This document shows positions 32,021-42,990 of a DNA stretch of 64,000 bases, one piece after another. The stretch spans positions 1 through 64,000 of the forward strand of contig VCJN01003583.1 in assembly GCA_006384855.1 (NCBI GenBank), in the 5' to 3' direction. The translations under genes were made by a program, and so were the position numbers. Each line of letters begins with the position of its first letter. Positions within the stretch are counted from its first letter, which is position 1. The notes beneath the pieces are model-generated. The model was given only the letters and a program-made list of their open reading frames with translations, searched no databases and had not been told where the DNA came from. Source of the DNA: Tetraselmis striata (Eukaryota > Chlorophyta > Chlorodendrophyceae > Chlorodendrales > Chlorodendraceae).

Positions 32021-35000
32021 CTACATATCATCATCTTCGAGCACATAATCCCCTCGGCGCTCTGCCGCCTCTTGCCTCCTCTTCTCCGCCGCTGCACGCT
32101 CTTCCCGCTCCTCTAACTCGGTCATTGGAAGGGGTAGACCCGGCCACTTCTCGAAGTCACTTGGACGCAGTCTTTGAGTCTCGTCCCATGGCTTCTCTTT
32201 GAACCATGAGGTCATCCTGGGCTTCATCCCAGCGATTTGCGTCTTCTGGTTGTCAATGAGGATCGTCTTCAAGTTCCTGTGTGTAAACGAGCAGCTATGA
32301 TCCATATGGTCCCACCACACGGAAAAGGCCGCAACGACATGGAAAAGGCGTGGCAAACCGCACAAGGCGTTAATTTTTTTATGTTGATCCCATTAAGACA
32401 CTCACCGGGTTGCACCCCTCACGCACCGCGGTTGTCCCGGTTCCGGCTGTGACGTCGACGATTGTTGTCCCGTCTGTTGCCGCCATCTTAAGGTGCTTAG
32501 CGAAGAGAACGACATGCTTTTGGTACTTGTTCACCGTCTGTCTGCTCTCGTCCTTCAATTTCGAACTGTCTTTGAAGTGACCCAACATGATGGATGTAGA
32601 GAACCTGGAAAGGCACAACCGGCTTAGCGAGTAAATAAATACAAGCCGGCTATTTTCCACGGATCAAATCTCACCTTCGGGGATCATCGAAATGGATGTT
32701 GTCAGCTATGATGCTTGGCGGGGGCTTCATGACGTAGAGGTAGTACTCAGCGTCGTGACGCAGAGAGCTGCCCATCTTCATCCCGCAATCCTTGGCCCAA
32801 GTCAAGACGTGATAGATGAGGTCCTCAGCTTGTTTTTGAACGGCTGTGATTGCGGATCCAAGTTGCTGGTCCGAGAGGTGAATGAGGAAATGGCACCCAT
32901 CGAGAGCAGTGTGGACGTCAGAAGATCCAGTCGGGATATTCAACTGCATGCGCGGGGGAAAATCGGGAATGAGATAAATGAAAGCACGGTCATCTACGCA
33001 CCGGGGTAGTGGGGGTTGTCTTGCCTGGCGAAAGCAAACACGTCGTTGAAGTCGTCCATACCCCACGCAGCATCCTTCGAGTCCCATGTGTGCGAACCAG
33101 CTCCGAAAAGCGCATTGGCAATGAAGACTGTTGCCTTTCTTGCACGAACTGCCGACATGGCGTCCGCGACGGCTTGTTTTGTCGCGGGAGCCTTGAAGTT
33201 CCCCTCCACAATGCAAGTCTTGCAAAGCTCCGTGTTCAACCACACCTTGTCATCCTTGTCGACCTCAAAGCCCTTGGGCATCACCGGAAGTGCCTCGGCC
33301 TGTGTGTATTAGAAAACAGATTCGGGTTAATAGCTCACAACGAAAATTCAGAAGAGCATTTGTGGTTGCACAAGATCTTAGTTAGTAATACCTTCATCGA
33401 TATCCACAGCTCATTAGAAACATTCGGAGCGGAAACCGCGATAAGCTCCGGCGCACATGCCAGAAGAGCAAACTCTGTGAAGAAGGAGATGACCAAGTCC
33501 GGCATCTGATTCTTGATGCGATACGCCTCACTCCTGATGGTGGTGTTGGTGGCCGCGATATGCTCTCGAACCGGTAGTGGTGTGAGACAATCGGCGGATT
33601 TCATGTCCCCCCATCTGGCAGGAGGGGTCAGCAAGACCATCAACGGACCGGAGCGATGAGCACCTTTGAACAAATCCTGGAACTTTCTGGGGAAGCCTGT
33701 TGGGCCGAGGTCATCAACCTTGGCTCGGAACTTGGTGATGGCGTCAAGGCGAGCGGCCGCTTGCTCATCCGACACTTCGTCATCCACATCCATTTCGATG
33801 ATGTGGTCCGAGAGATATTTCCCCCAGTTCCTGGCCAGTTCGTCCGGCGTCAGCAGTTGGAGTTCCTGTCCGTGTCCCTTTGCCGTGCCAATAGCATTCA
33901 TGAGCTTGATGCTTGCTCGACGCAAGAGATCGCGAAACCTCCAGGTCTCAATCATCGCGAGCCACTCCGCGTTGGTGTGCGTAACAGCCATGGGGCCATT
34001 GTCGCCGGCATGCTTTATGTCATCCACCAGCTCGTAGAGGCTCAGGGTCACACTGTGCTCGCCTTGGATGAGCAGTCCAACCACCAGGTACATCTGGCCC
34101 ACAGGGAGATCCGCGCTGTCGCTCTGCTTGGCAAGAGACGGCTGGTCTAGCCAGGGCGCATGGGGTCCAAAGCCGACATCCTGGTTCGAAAAACAAACTT
34201 CAGTACGGAGAAAGGAATCAATGATAGTATTCCATATGATTAAGACACTGGGGTCGGTCACAACTTACCTCCATGAGGGCGACTCGGAAGTGAGCTCTGT
34301 CTTTCCCGAAGCCGTACTTGTTATCGAGGATTGTATTGATAGGCTTCCGAATTGCTTCTTAAACCTTCCTCACTTCCTTCTGGGTGAGTTGCCTGCCGTA
34401 ATTGAGACGCTCGACTCTATCGAGTTCTTGCTGGTAGTACACAAATAGGTCTCCGAGTTTGGTTCTGGCTTCGTCCCATCCTCGAACCCCGAGGTCCACA
34501 TGCCGGTAGGCTTCGGAAATCTGCTCAAGGGGCTCAAAAAACACTGTGCAAATCATTTGTCAGAATCTAGCCGCATTAACAACACGATAAATTTTCATCA
34601 TGTACGCAGCTTACCGTTGTGGGCGCGAGCAGAGGTCAATCAAATTTGAGAACTCGCTGCTCTTCTCATCTTTGATGCCGATCTTCTCAAGTTCAACTTG
34701 AAGAACTTCAGACTTCTTGAACTCCTTCACTACTCTGATTTGCGGAAGTGCCCTATAGCCGGGGCGATTTGCATCCTGATCTGCATACCAGCTCTTGAAA
34801 CATCTGCGAAGGTTCTGCAGAAACAATTGCACCGATTTCAAAAATCCGAACGATTGTACTTCGATGACAAACCGTTTCGTCCCGCTGATGACAAAACGTT
34901 TCGTCCCACTAATGACACAACGTTTCGTCCCACTGATGACATAACGTTTCGTCCCACTGATGACAGACCGTTTCGTCCCACTGAAGACACACCGTTTCGT

Positions 35001-36154
35001 CCCACTGATGACAGACCGTTTCGTCCCGCTGATGACAAACCGTTTCGTCCCGCTGGTGACAGACCGTTTCGTCCCACTGATGACAGAACGTTTCGTCCCA
35101 CTGATGACAGAACGTTTCGTCCCGCTGATGACAGACCGTTTCGTCCCACTGACACATATTTTTAACCCGCTAACGACAGAACGACTTTTGTCACACTTTA
35201 CGCCTATTTGCTGCCACGGTGAGCTTCATAATAATTTGGGAGAATGGGTCACTCACCAAGAGTTTGTGCATCGACGTGTCTCCCACGACGGTGTGACCCG
35301 CCTCGTTGAGCTTCATAGACATGTAGCGGCGGACTTCCGGCGAGAGGCCGATGTACATCTTGTCCGACGTGAGGTGGATGCCTTTGTTGGCTTTGTAGAT
35401 TTCCGGGTAGTTTTCTTTCACCATGCGCTTCGCCTCCCGTCTGTGGCTGCCGTCGATGTTGGCTTGAAGCGCGCCGTAGGCGCCCAGAAACTCGATGATG
35501 ACGTCGATCTCTGGCTTGTAGGAACTTGAATCCGCCAACCTCGGGTTCTCCCCGCCTTCGAATGCTGCGACTAGCTCCTTGAAGTTGGCCATGGTCAGAG
35601 CGAGGGGCTCGTACTCTTTGGAGAAACAATCGCGGTTCTTGTGGATTACTGGAAAGGACACCGAGAAATTCTCGGCGGACAGGGAAGGATTCCTCTGAAT
35701 AACAAATGCAAGAAATGGATGTCAGTAAGTTGCATTGTGAATTGATTTATATTTGTCTACACATATCTGATCCGGATAGGTACAACAGGTCGCGATAGGC
35801 TTTTACCTTGTAGCTTTGCGCCACCATATTGCAGTATTGCAGCTTTGGGGAACGGAATTCAAATTCCGGCGGCGGAGCGACGAACTTATCGGATGGGAAG
35901 CTGAAAATGTGAGGCAGTCCCGTATCCTTGTCGACGACGAGGTTGACTCTGTCGGCGTATAACGTGTTGATGTCGCCACCGTGAGATGTCTTCACCTCTG
36001 GATCAGCAATCTCGACTTTGAGGTGGCCGTAAGAGATCAAGTCGACGGCACCGGTGTTGTGGAAGCCATTCAAGGCCGGCGGGACGGCCAACGTGTTGAC
36101 GTATGGAAGCGCGTTCTTAAAATCCTTGTCAATGTTGGCCAAGTCATCGACGTC
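32021..36154 (-). CDS. Nine-exon gene with C-terminal DNA methyltransferase-like motif; 5' end cut by an LTR
   Basis: Exons: 36154-35807, 35694-35257, 34814-34615, 34543-34269, 34180-33392, 33299-33002, 32943-32675, 32604-32406 and 32276-32021; about 1,000 codons. The eighth exon reads NKYQKHVVLFAKHLKMAA, then IVDVTAGTGTTAV, matching the layout of N4/N6-type DNA methyltransferases, where a helix precedes the D-x-F-x-G-[TS]-G-T-T SAM-binding motif. The next exon opens NLKTILIDNQKTQ, like the following strand. No clean DPPY was found; the other exons match no family I know. The C-terminus is Glu/Arg-rich and ends EDDDM. Oddities: one in-frame TAA in exon 4 (near 34360); three of eight GT-AG junctions leave one surplus nucleotide; introns lack the C runs of neighbouring genes; GC is lower. 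The open frame runs 27 nt into the Gypsy LTR. Possibly a pseudogene. Confidence 0.6.
34863..35152. repeat. Minisatellite, 24-bp unit, about 12 copies
   Basis: Units of GATGACA(G/A)ACCGTTTCGTCCC(A/G)CT type fill the intron between exons 2 and 3 of the methyltransferase-like gene. As 24 is a multiple of three, several frames stay open on both strands, giving false RPFRPTDD-type peptides. Confidence 0.95.
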
Positions 36155-36567
36155 TGTTATCCTCCATTCCCCTATAGCCATAATGTTCTGCTATACTAGC
36201 AGGTATAACTCCCCGCAAAGGTAGTACGACTACGCATCCGCGGAGTCGCTGTACATATTAGTATTGCGGGCGTAAATATTACTAGTATAAGGCCGAAGAC
36301 TGTTCTGGAATTCTCTAGAGTTCTCTGACTCAAGCCTTACGTGGCTAACACAGCACGGGTATCCCATGACACCCGGCTAACATAGCACAGGTATGACTAT
36401 GGCCTCGGCGGGTATAAATACCGCCTCGGACAAGTCTACTAGGTAGAATTCAGAGACAGAACTATAACCCAGGAACCCCTGTAACCAGAAGAGATTGGCC
36501 ATACTTTCTAAATCCTTCCGCTGCATCCTAAAGGGCCTAAAGAACAGGCTTAAGCTAGAGCCTAACA
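36155..36567 (+). repeat. Gypsy 5' LTR
   Basis: 413 bp, TGTTAT to CTAACA. A TATAAATA box lies near 36414-36421. Confidence 0.92.
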
Positions 36568-36606
36568 CTTGGTTTCGGAGCTTAGACAACGGTAAGCGAC
36601 GTAAAG

Positions 36607-37767
36607 ATGGCTACACCAGAAGAGACGCCACCTGAGGACAGCGGAAGCTTTCCGCTAGCGGCCACTGCCGGCGAAGCACAGCCGATTCCGCTCGAAGGAG
36701 GTCAAGAGGGCACGCAACCGACCCTCGCAACCATGATGAGCATGCTTCAACGACTAGCCGACCGAGTCGAGACTATGTCGACGGAGCAAGCGAAGATGCA
36801 AGATGTAGCGCAAGCTACAACGGCGGCAATGGCGGAGATTCGCCGCTTGGACGAGTACGTGCGACAAGGCTTCAGTCATTTCGACGACCGAGTGAACCGG
36901 AGCCGAGTTGTAGAGCAGCAGATGCGAGACCAGCTTCGTTCTGCCCGGACCAGCGACATGCCTGGGCTCATGCCGAGCGATGTGAAACCAGCGAAGATCG
37001 AGAAGCTATCGACTACGAATATCGACGAGCTACGGAACTGGTTTCGTCATGCACGGGGTTACCTGAAATATCACAACGTAAACCCGGAGGAACCTCGTAG
37101 CGTGTACTGGGCATCTGGCTATTTTCACGGACCTGTATCCAAGTGGTGGTACGCGCAAGTGGCGAGTACGCACGACGAAATTGGCGGCGGTTTTACCGGT
37201 ATTACGCACATGGAGGCGGCACTAATCACCGAATTCTGTGGACGTACACCGGCGAAGCAAGCTCGTATCAATCTGGATCGCGCGACACAGCGGACTACAG
37301 TACAGAAGTACGCGAATTATTTCCTCGAACAACTACTGGAGTTACCCCATCGTCACGAGCAAGATAATGTACATGACTTCCAGCGCGGACTGAAACCCCA
37401 TATTCGAAAGGAAGTTGCCCTGAAAAACCCTAAGACCCTGGCAGAAGCTGTACAGGCAGCTCTGGCTGTTGAAGCTGCGGAGCGGGAGACAGATGTGCAC
37501 CGCGAGATCCGTCGCGAGCGCCTGAACATCATGGACGACGATGGCGACGACGACGAGCAGTACTACAGCAGTGCTGAGGGTGAAGCTACAGAACAAGAAG
37601 ACGACCTGTTGATGGCGCGGCGATTGACCGAGGAGGAGTTTGAGAGATTTAAGAAGGAGGGACGCTGCTTTATCTGCAGGGCGAAAGGTCATGTTGCGTC
37701 CGCGTGCCCGAACAAGAAGAAGAAGATTTCTGAATATCGACCCAGAAAGACCCGGCCGGGAAACTAA
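36607..37767 (+). CDS. Gypsy gag
   Basis: An open frame of 386 codons starting 40 nt after the LTR. The N-terminal third is predicted coiled coil (MLQRLADRVETMSTEQAKM). A central capsid-like domain follows, then an acidic stretch and a CCHC zinc knuckle (CFICRAKGHVASAC) before a basic tail. This is the usual gag layout for packaging element RNA. Confidence 0.9.
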   Translation: MATPEETPPEDSGSFPLAATAGEAQPIPLEGGQEGTQPTLATMMSMLQRLADRVETMSTEQAKMQDVAQATTAAMAEIRRLDEYVRQGFSHFDDRVNRSRVVEQQMRDQLRSARTSDMPGLMPSDVKPAKIEKLSTTNIDELRNWFRHARGYLKYHNVNPEEPRSVYWASGYFHGPVSKWWYAQVASTHDEIGGGFTGITHMEAALITEFCGRTPAKQARINLDRATQRTTVQKYANYFLEQLLELPHRHEQDNVHDFQRGLKPHIRKEVALKNPKTLAEAVQAALAVEAAERETDVHREIRRERLNIMDDDGDDDEQYYSSAEGEATEQEDDLLMARRLTEEEFERFKKEGRCFICRAKGHVASACPNKKKKISEYRPRKTRPGN

Positions 37768-37907
37768 GACGTGAGTCGGCCGCGCGCGGCGCGCGACAGG
37801 GTGAAGGACTGTCCCCTAAAACGGCTCGCGAGACTACAGAAGTACAGCCCTCGTATCCTCGAACGACACTGAGGCCTGATTTCCTCCACAAGGATTTCAG
37901 CGACTGG

Positions 37908-38954
37908 ATGGTACATCGCGAATTATTTCACGAGTACACGAAGAAATACGGACCCTGCGACCTGGACGGAGCTTGCGATAATGACGGCCTGAATTCTCAA
38001 GTTTCTGGTAGTTTTTGCTGTCCGACGCGCCCATTTCAGGAACAGGATCTCGGAGAATATCGGCGTATTTGGCTAAATGCCCCGTATGACCGAATTGAAG
38101 AATTTTTGGGCCACTACCTTCGACAGAAGTTATTGCATCCGCATCTACGAGCAATTATTGTGGTCCCAAAATGGTCGCGTAAACCGTGGTTTCGACTACT
38201 TAGAAATTTTCGTCTGGTGGATGAGTTGCCAGCGGAGACTTCTGTGTTTACGTGCCCAACGAACGATGGCATAGAAGGTGCGAGACAAGATGTTGGCCCC
38301 ACTCGATGGGCGACACATATCTACGCTGACGATGGCGCCGGCGTACGGTTTCTATCGCAGCACCTGAGAACCCCACCGAAGCCTGAGTGGACGCACTCGA
38401 AGGTTCTAGTAACCGATGGAAGACGAGTGCTTCTGACTGTAGAAGACAGCGGACTGATTTGGTTTCCAGAAGGCAAGCGCGGCGACACGGACGCGACGCC
38501 GGAGACAACAGCAGTACGACGATTACTCGAGCAAACTGGGTACCGGGTACAGGAGAGCAATCTACGGTACCTCGGCACTCAGCGGACGGGAGACAACCGG
38601 TGTCCTGTATACCTGTATCGCGTTCGTCGTAATACTGTACCTCCAAAGACCCCTTTGAACCGTGCACTATGGACAACCTGGAAGAAATTATTGGAGGCAC
38701 GCAGTATGCTGGGTTATCTGGAGACGGAGACAGTACGCTACCCACTACGGTACGAAAGCTTCGGCGAACAAATTGATGAATATGTCAACCGTAACGTCCG
38801 ACTACCTGGCGAAGACTCCACATCGCGTTTGTGCAACGTATCTTCACCGAGTGGTACCCGACTGCTGACTATTAAAAGTAAAAGTAAAGTTCGCCCCGGG
38901 ACATCGGCCGAAGCCGCCCCAACACTTGACATCGTGCGCGAACTGCAGTCGTAG
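37908..38954 (+). CDS. Gypsy accessory frame: Dam-like methyltransferase plus Nudix-like domain
   Basis: 348 codons between gag and protease. Residues 1-110 (FHEYTKKYGPCDLDGACDND, then IWLNAPYDRIEEFLGHYL, then LRAIIVVPKW) match the plan of phage-type N6-adenine (Dam-like) methyltransferase domains: F-x-G-x2-LD near the N-terminus, NAPY in place of N/DPPY, and a hydrophobic strand ending VPxW. Residues about 160-280 look Nudix-like: KVLVTDGRRVLLTVE, then GLIWFPEGKRGD, then TTAVRRLLEQTGY, a degenerate Nudix box. Dam-like domains are known in DIRS and some other LTR-kin elements. The Nudix assignment is my inference. Function in the element is unknown. Confidence 0.6.
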   Translation: MVHRELFHEYTKKYGPCDLDGACDNDGLNSQVSGSFCCPTRPFQEQDLGEYRRIWLNAPYDRIEEFLGHYLRQKLLHPHLRAIIVVPKWSRKPWFRLLRNFRLVDELPAETSVFTCPTNDGIEGARQDVGPTRWATHIYADDGAGVRFLSQHLRTPPKPEWTHSKVLVTDGRRVLLTVEDSGLIWFPEGKRGDTDATPETTAVRRLLEQTGYRVQESNLRYLGTQRTGDNRCPVYLYRVRRNTVPPKTPLNRALWTTWKKLLEARSMLGYLETETVRYPLRYESFGEQIDEYVNRNVRLPGEDSTSRLCNVSSPSGTRLLTIKSKSKVRPGTSAEAAPTLDIVRELQS

Positions 38955-41900
38955 GTCTGGCATAGCCCATAGACCATTGCCTCATTCGAACCGCGAAGGG
39001 CTGACTATTACTGGCGAATTGCGAGGACGACACTGTAAAATACTGGTGGACTCTGGTGCAACCGAAAATTTTGCGAGTACCGAATGGGTGCAATTGCATC
39101 AGTGCCCTACAGTATCCGGAGGAAAACACCGTATAAAACTGGCGAACGGCAGTATGAGTACCAGTACCAAACGGCTGAGGAGCGAAGTACTCACCGTAGG
39201 AGCTTTCGACTATAAATTGGACGCTATAGTTACAGACCTGGAGAAATTCGACATTATTCTCGGACAACCTTGGCTGGAAACAGTTAATCCTGACATCGAC
39301 TGGACTGCTAAAATAATTAAACACCGGAAGACTGGACAACACATTGCTACAGCGGAACAGTATACAGTACCTACGACGGTTTACCATCTGGACGCGGCTA
39401 AGATGGCGAAGGAAGCTGAGGAAGAGTCGCGGCGAGGAACTGTTTGCTGTTGCGGTACGCGAGGTGTTCGATGCGGTAGCTGAGCTGCGCACGGACCAGT
39501 CGACCGAGTGGACCGAGGAGCTCAAGGAGTCCCTTATGGAGTTTGCAGACATCATCGCGGAGCCTACTGACCTGCCACCGGAGCGCGAGTTCGACTTTGA
39601 GATCAACCTGGAGAGTGATGAACCCCCCAAGGAACGAACGTACCGTATGTCACCAGCGGAGTTGCAGGAGGTACGGTCACAACTGGAGGAATTGTTGGCA
39701 AAAGGGTGGATTCGTCCGTCCAAGTCAAACTACGGCGCCCCAATTTTATTTGTGCGTAAGAAAGACGGCACTCTGCGTATGTGTGTGGACTATCGTAAAT
39801 TGAATGACCTTACGAAGAAAGACCGGACCCCGCTTCCTCGTATCGACGAATTATTGGACTCATTGCATGGTGCGACTATTTTCAGTACTCTGGACCTGTA
39901 TAAACGCTACCATCAAGTACGAATTAACCGGAAGACATCCACAAAACAGCGTTCCGGACACACTATGGACTCTACGAGTACTGTGTGTTACCTTTCGGCT
40001 TGACAAACGCCCCAGCTGGATTCCAGACTATGATGAACCGTGTTTTGAGCCCATATCTCGGCAAATTCTGCGTGGTATACCTGGACGACGTGCTGATCTA
40101 CAGCAAGACAGCTGAAGAGGATCTCGAGCACATCAGATTGGTGCTACGGGAGTTGCAACGACACCACTTGCATATCAAGCTGTCGAAGTGTTCGTTCGGC
40201 CGTACTAGCGTGGAGTTTTTGGGCCATATCGTCGAAGCAGGACAGATCAAGATGGACCCCCGGAAGGTGGAAGCAATTCAACAGTGGCCCGTGCCGAAGA
40301 CAGTAAAGGAAGTACGAGGTTTTCTCGGCCTTGCTGGCTATTACCGCAAGTTCATCCATAACTTCGCGGCTATTGCGGCGCCACTACATGACCTGACGAA
40401 GAATCAACCGGAGTTTGTGTGGACGCCTCGTGCTGATGCAGCGTTTCGTGCATTAAAGGACGCAATGGTACGAGCACCTGTACTGAGTATACCGGACACA
40501 TCTGCGGACGCCCGTTACACATTGTATACAGATGCTGCTGGATTTGCAGTGGGAGCTGTGCTGCTGCAAGATCAAGGCTCAGGACTTCGACCTGTCGCGT
40601 ACCATGCACGCAAGATGAACAAACACGAAGTTCACTACCCGGTACATGAGCAAGAGTTGTTAGCGGTTCGTGATGCACTCATCAAGTTCCGATGCTACCT
40701 TGATGGAGCGGCGGGCTTTACGGTCATCACCGACCATGACACACTACGGCACTTCTTTCGCCAACGCGATTTGTCGACGCGGCAAGTACGATGGCTGCAA
40801 GTGTTTGCGCCTTACCAACGACAAATGGACATCGTCTACAAGCGAGGAGCTGCCAATCATGCGGACGCCCTCTCTCGGCGACCCGACTTGAAGGATGCGC
40901 TACAGAAGCTAGATCTGCTGAACAACTGGTCAGAAGACGAGGCTGACTGCGAAATAAATTCAGTTTTATTTGCTATGGAGTCGCGACTACAGGCGGACAA
41001 CAAGTTTTACGACGAAATCAAGACCGCATATGACTCCGACGAGTACCTGAAATCGCGGAAAGCTTTACCATCCTGGCTAGTACGTCACAGTAATGGTCTA
41101 CTGTACGCCTACGGCTCACGACTTTACGTACCAAATGTGGCGGACCTGCGACAACGAGCACTGTACGAACTACATGACGCGCCTACTGCTGGACACCCAG
41201 GAGGACGACGACTACTGGCGCGTACTGTGGAACTGTACTGGTGGCCCCGTATGAAACAGACTGTCACTAACTACGTGCGACGCTGCCGTACCTGTCAACG
41301 TACTAAGGCGGCCCGGCATAAGCCATACGGCTTACTTCAGCCCCATGATGTACCGTCACGACCATTTGAGGTAATATCCCTGGATTTAATCACAGATCTT
41401 CCGGAGTGCCAGGGGTATGACTCAGTAGTGATTTTCGTATGTCTACTGTCAAAGCGAGTAATTGTTGAGCCAACTACGAAGACAGTTACTGCTGAAGGCC
41501 TGGCGGAGATAATGCATCGCTCAGTTTCTCGTCATGCGGCCTACCGGCTAAACTCATCTCTGACCGAGACCCAAGATTTATGTCGGAATTCTGGCAAGAT
41601 ATGTTCAAGACCATGGGTACTAAGCTGAACATCTCTACAGCTTTTCATCCAGCAACCGATGGCCAGACGGAACGGATTAACCAAACTTGGGAGCAAGTGC
41701 TACGCTGCTACGTGCACCCCATGCACGATGATTGGGTCAACCACCTCACCAACGTGGAGTTTGCGATCAACGCTGCTCAGTCGACTTCGACTACTATGTC
41801 CCCTTTGAAGGCGACTTTGGGATTCGAGCCGACTACACCTTCTACTACTCAACTCGCAACCGAGCCAACTCGAGCTCTTCCGGAACACGTCAAGTATGTA

Positions 41901-42491
41901 CAGGAGCTTCATCGCTTCGCGCATGATTGCGTACTGGAGGCTGAAACTCGTATGCAGACTGCAGCTAATCGTAAACGACTACCCGTACCATTCAAGACCG
42001 GCGACAGAGTTAAGCTGAAAGCGTCTCATCTGAAGTTTATTCAGCAACCCTGTGCTAAGCTACGCGATCGCTACGTGGGCCCCTTCGTCATTACAGAGCA
42101 GATCTCGCCAGTTGCTTTCCGATTGCAACTACCTGCGGGCGTACGAGTCCACGACGTGGTGCACGCGAGTATGCTGGAGAAATGGTATGACGACCCTGAC
42201 CAACCGGCGAAGTCTGAACGAGTACCGATTGTCCATGACGCAAACCGATTCCATGTTCAGGACATACTCGATGTTGCCTTCAACAACAATGGCACTGGAC
42301 TACTGTTTCGAGTGCGATGGGCGTTCCCGTACAACGTACCAAGCGAAGACACCTGGGAGCCCCTACGCGGAGTCAAGCACCTGGATATTTTCCGGTCGTT
42401 CTTACTGTCTAAACCATACCGACAGTTTACTGAGAGCCCAGACTTCATTCGGTTCCGGAATCGCTACCCAAGCCGAGTACCTTCCGCCTGA
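38926..42491 (+). pseudogene. Gypsy pol region: protease, RT, RNase H, integrase, chromodomain
   Basis: Motifs in order: protease (ILVDSGATENF, near 39040), RT (LPFGLTNAPAGFQ and YLDDVLIYSK, near 39990-40100), RNase H (YTLYTDAAGFAVGAVLL, near 40515), integrase with an N-terminal zinc-binding region (RRCRTCQRTKA, near 41280) and TDGQTERINQTWEQ (near 41660), and a C-terminal chromodomain (LLFRVRWAFPYNVPSEDTWE, near 42300). This order and the chromodomain place it among Ty3/Gypsy chromoviruses. The region is broken, with about three interruptions. Confidence 0.9.
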
Positions 42492-42577
42492 ACTTCAAAA
42501 TCAAGACCAAGACTGTAGTTTCCTGTAGTTCTGTGACACCTGCACAGCGAGGACGCTTGTGCTTAAGGGGGAAAGAG

Positions 42578-42990
42578 TGTTATACTCCATTTCCCTTTAG
42601 CCATAATGTTCTGCCATACTAGCAGGTATAACTCCCCGCAAAGGTAGTACGACTACGCATCCGCGGAGTCGCTGTACATATTAGTATTGCGGGCGTAAAT
42701 ATTAGTAGTATAAGGCCGAAGACTGTTCTGGAATTCTCTAGAGTTCTCTGACTCAAGCCTTACGTGGCTAAAACAGCACGGGTATCCCATGACACCCGGC
42801 TAACATAGCACATGTATGACTATGACCTCGGCGGGTATAAATACCGCCTCGGACAAGTCTACTAGGTAGAATTCAGAGACAGAACTATAACCCAGGAACC
42901 CCTGTAACCAGAAGAGATTGGCCATACTTTCTAAATCCTTCCGCTGCATCCCAAAGGGCCTAAAGAACAGGCTTAAGCTAGAGCCTAACA
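42578..42990 (+). repeat. Gypsy 3' LTR
   Basis: 413 bp, about 98% identical to the 5' LTR and the same length. Confidence 0.92.

Larger units (their letters stand above)
36155..42990 (+). mobile_element. Gypsy (Ty3) LTR retrotransposon with chromodomain and a methyltransferase/Nudix module
   Basis: A 6.8-kb element with two 413-bp LTRs. A primer binding site candidate (TGGTTTCGGAGC) lies 2 nt after the 5' LTR and a purine-rich tract (AAGGGGGAAAGAG) abuts the 3' LTR. Order: gag with a zinc knuckle, a Dam-like plus Nudix-like open frame, protease, reverse transcriptase, RNase H, integrase, chromodomain. The LTRs differ by about 2%, so it is fairly young. The pol region is broken, with about three interruptions. 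The 5-bp flanks (ACGTC and CAACC) do not match, so no target duplication is visible. The left flank lies in the methyltransferase-like gene and the right flank in an unrelated coding fragment. Confidence 0.93.

Noticed and set aside
34863-35152. CRISPR-like array
   Set aside because: Units are contiguous 24-bp repeats with no unique spacers, in an algal nuclear intron.
34838-35529. Repeat-peptide frames (RPFRPTDD, SSVGRNGL) as a novel repeat protein
   Set aside because: They are readings of the 24-bp intronic minisatellite, with frames open on both strands.
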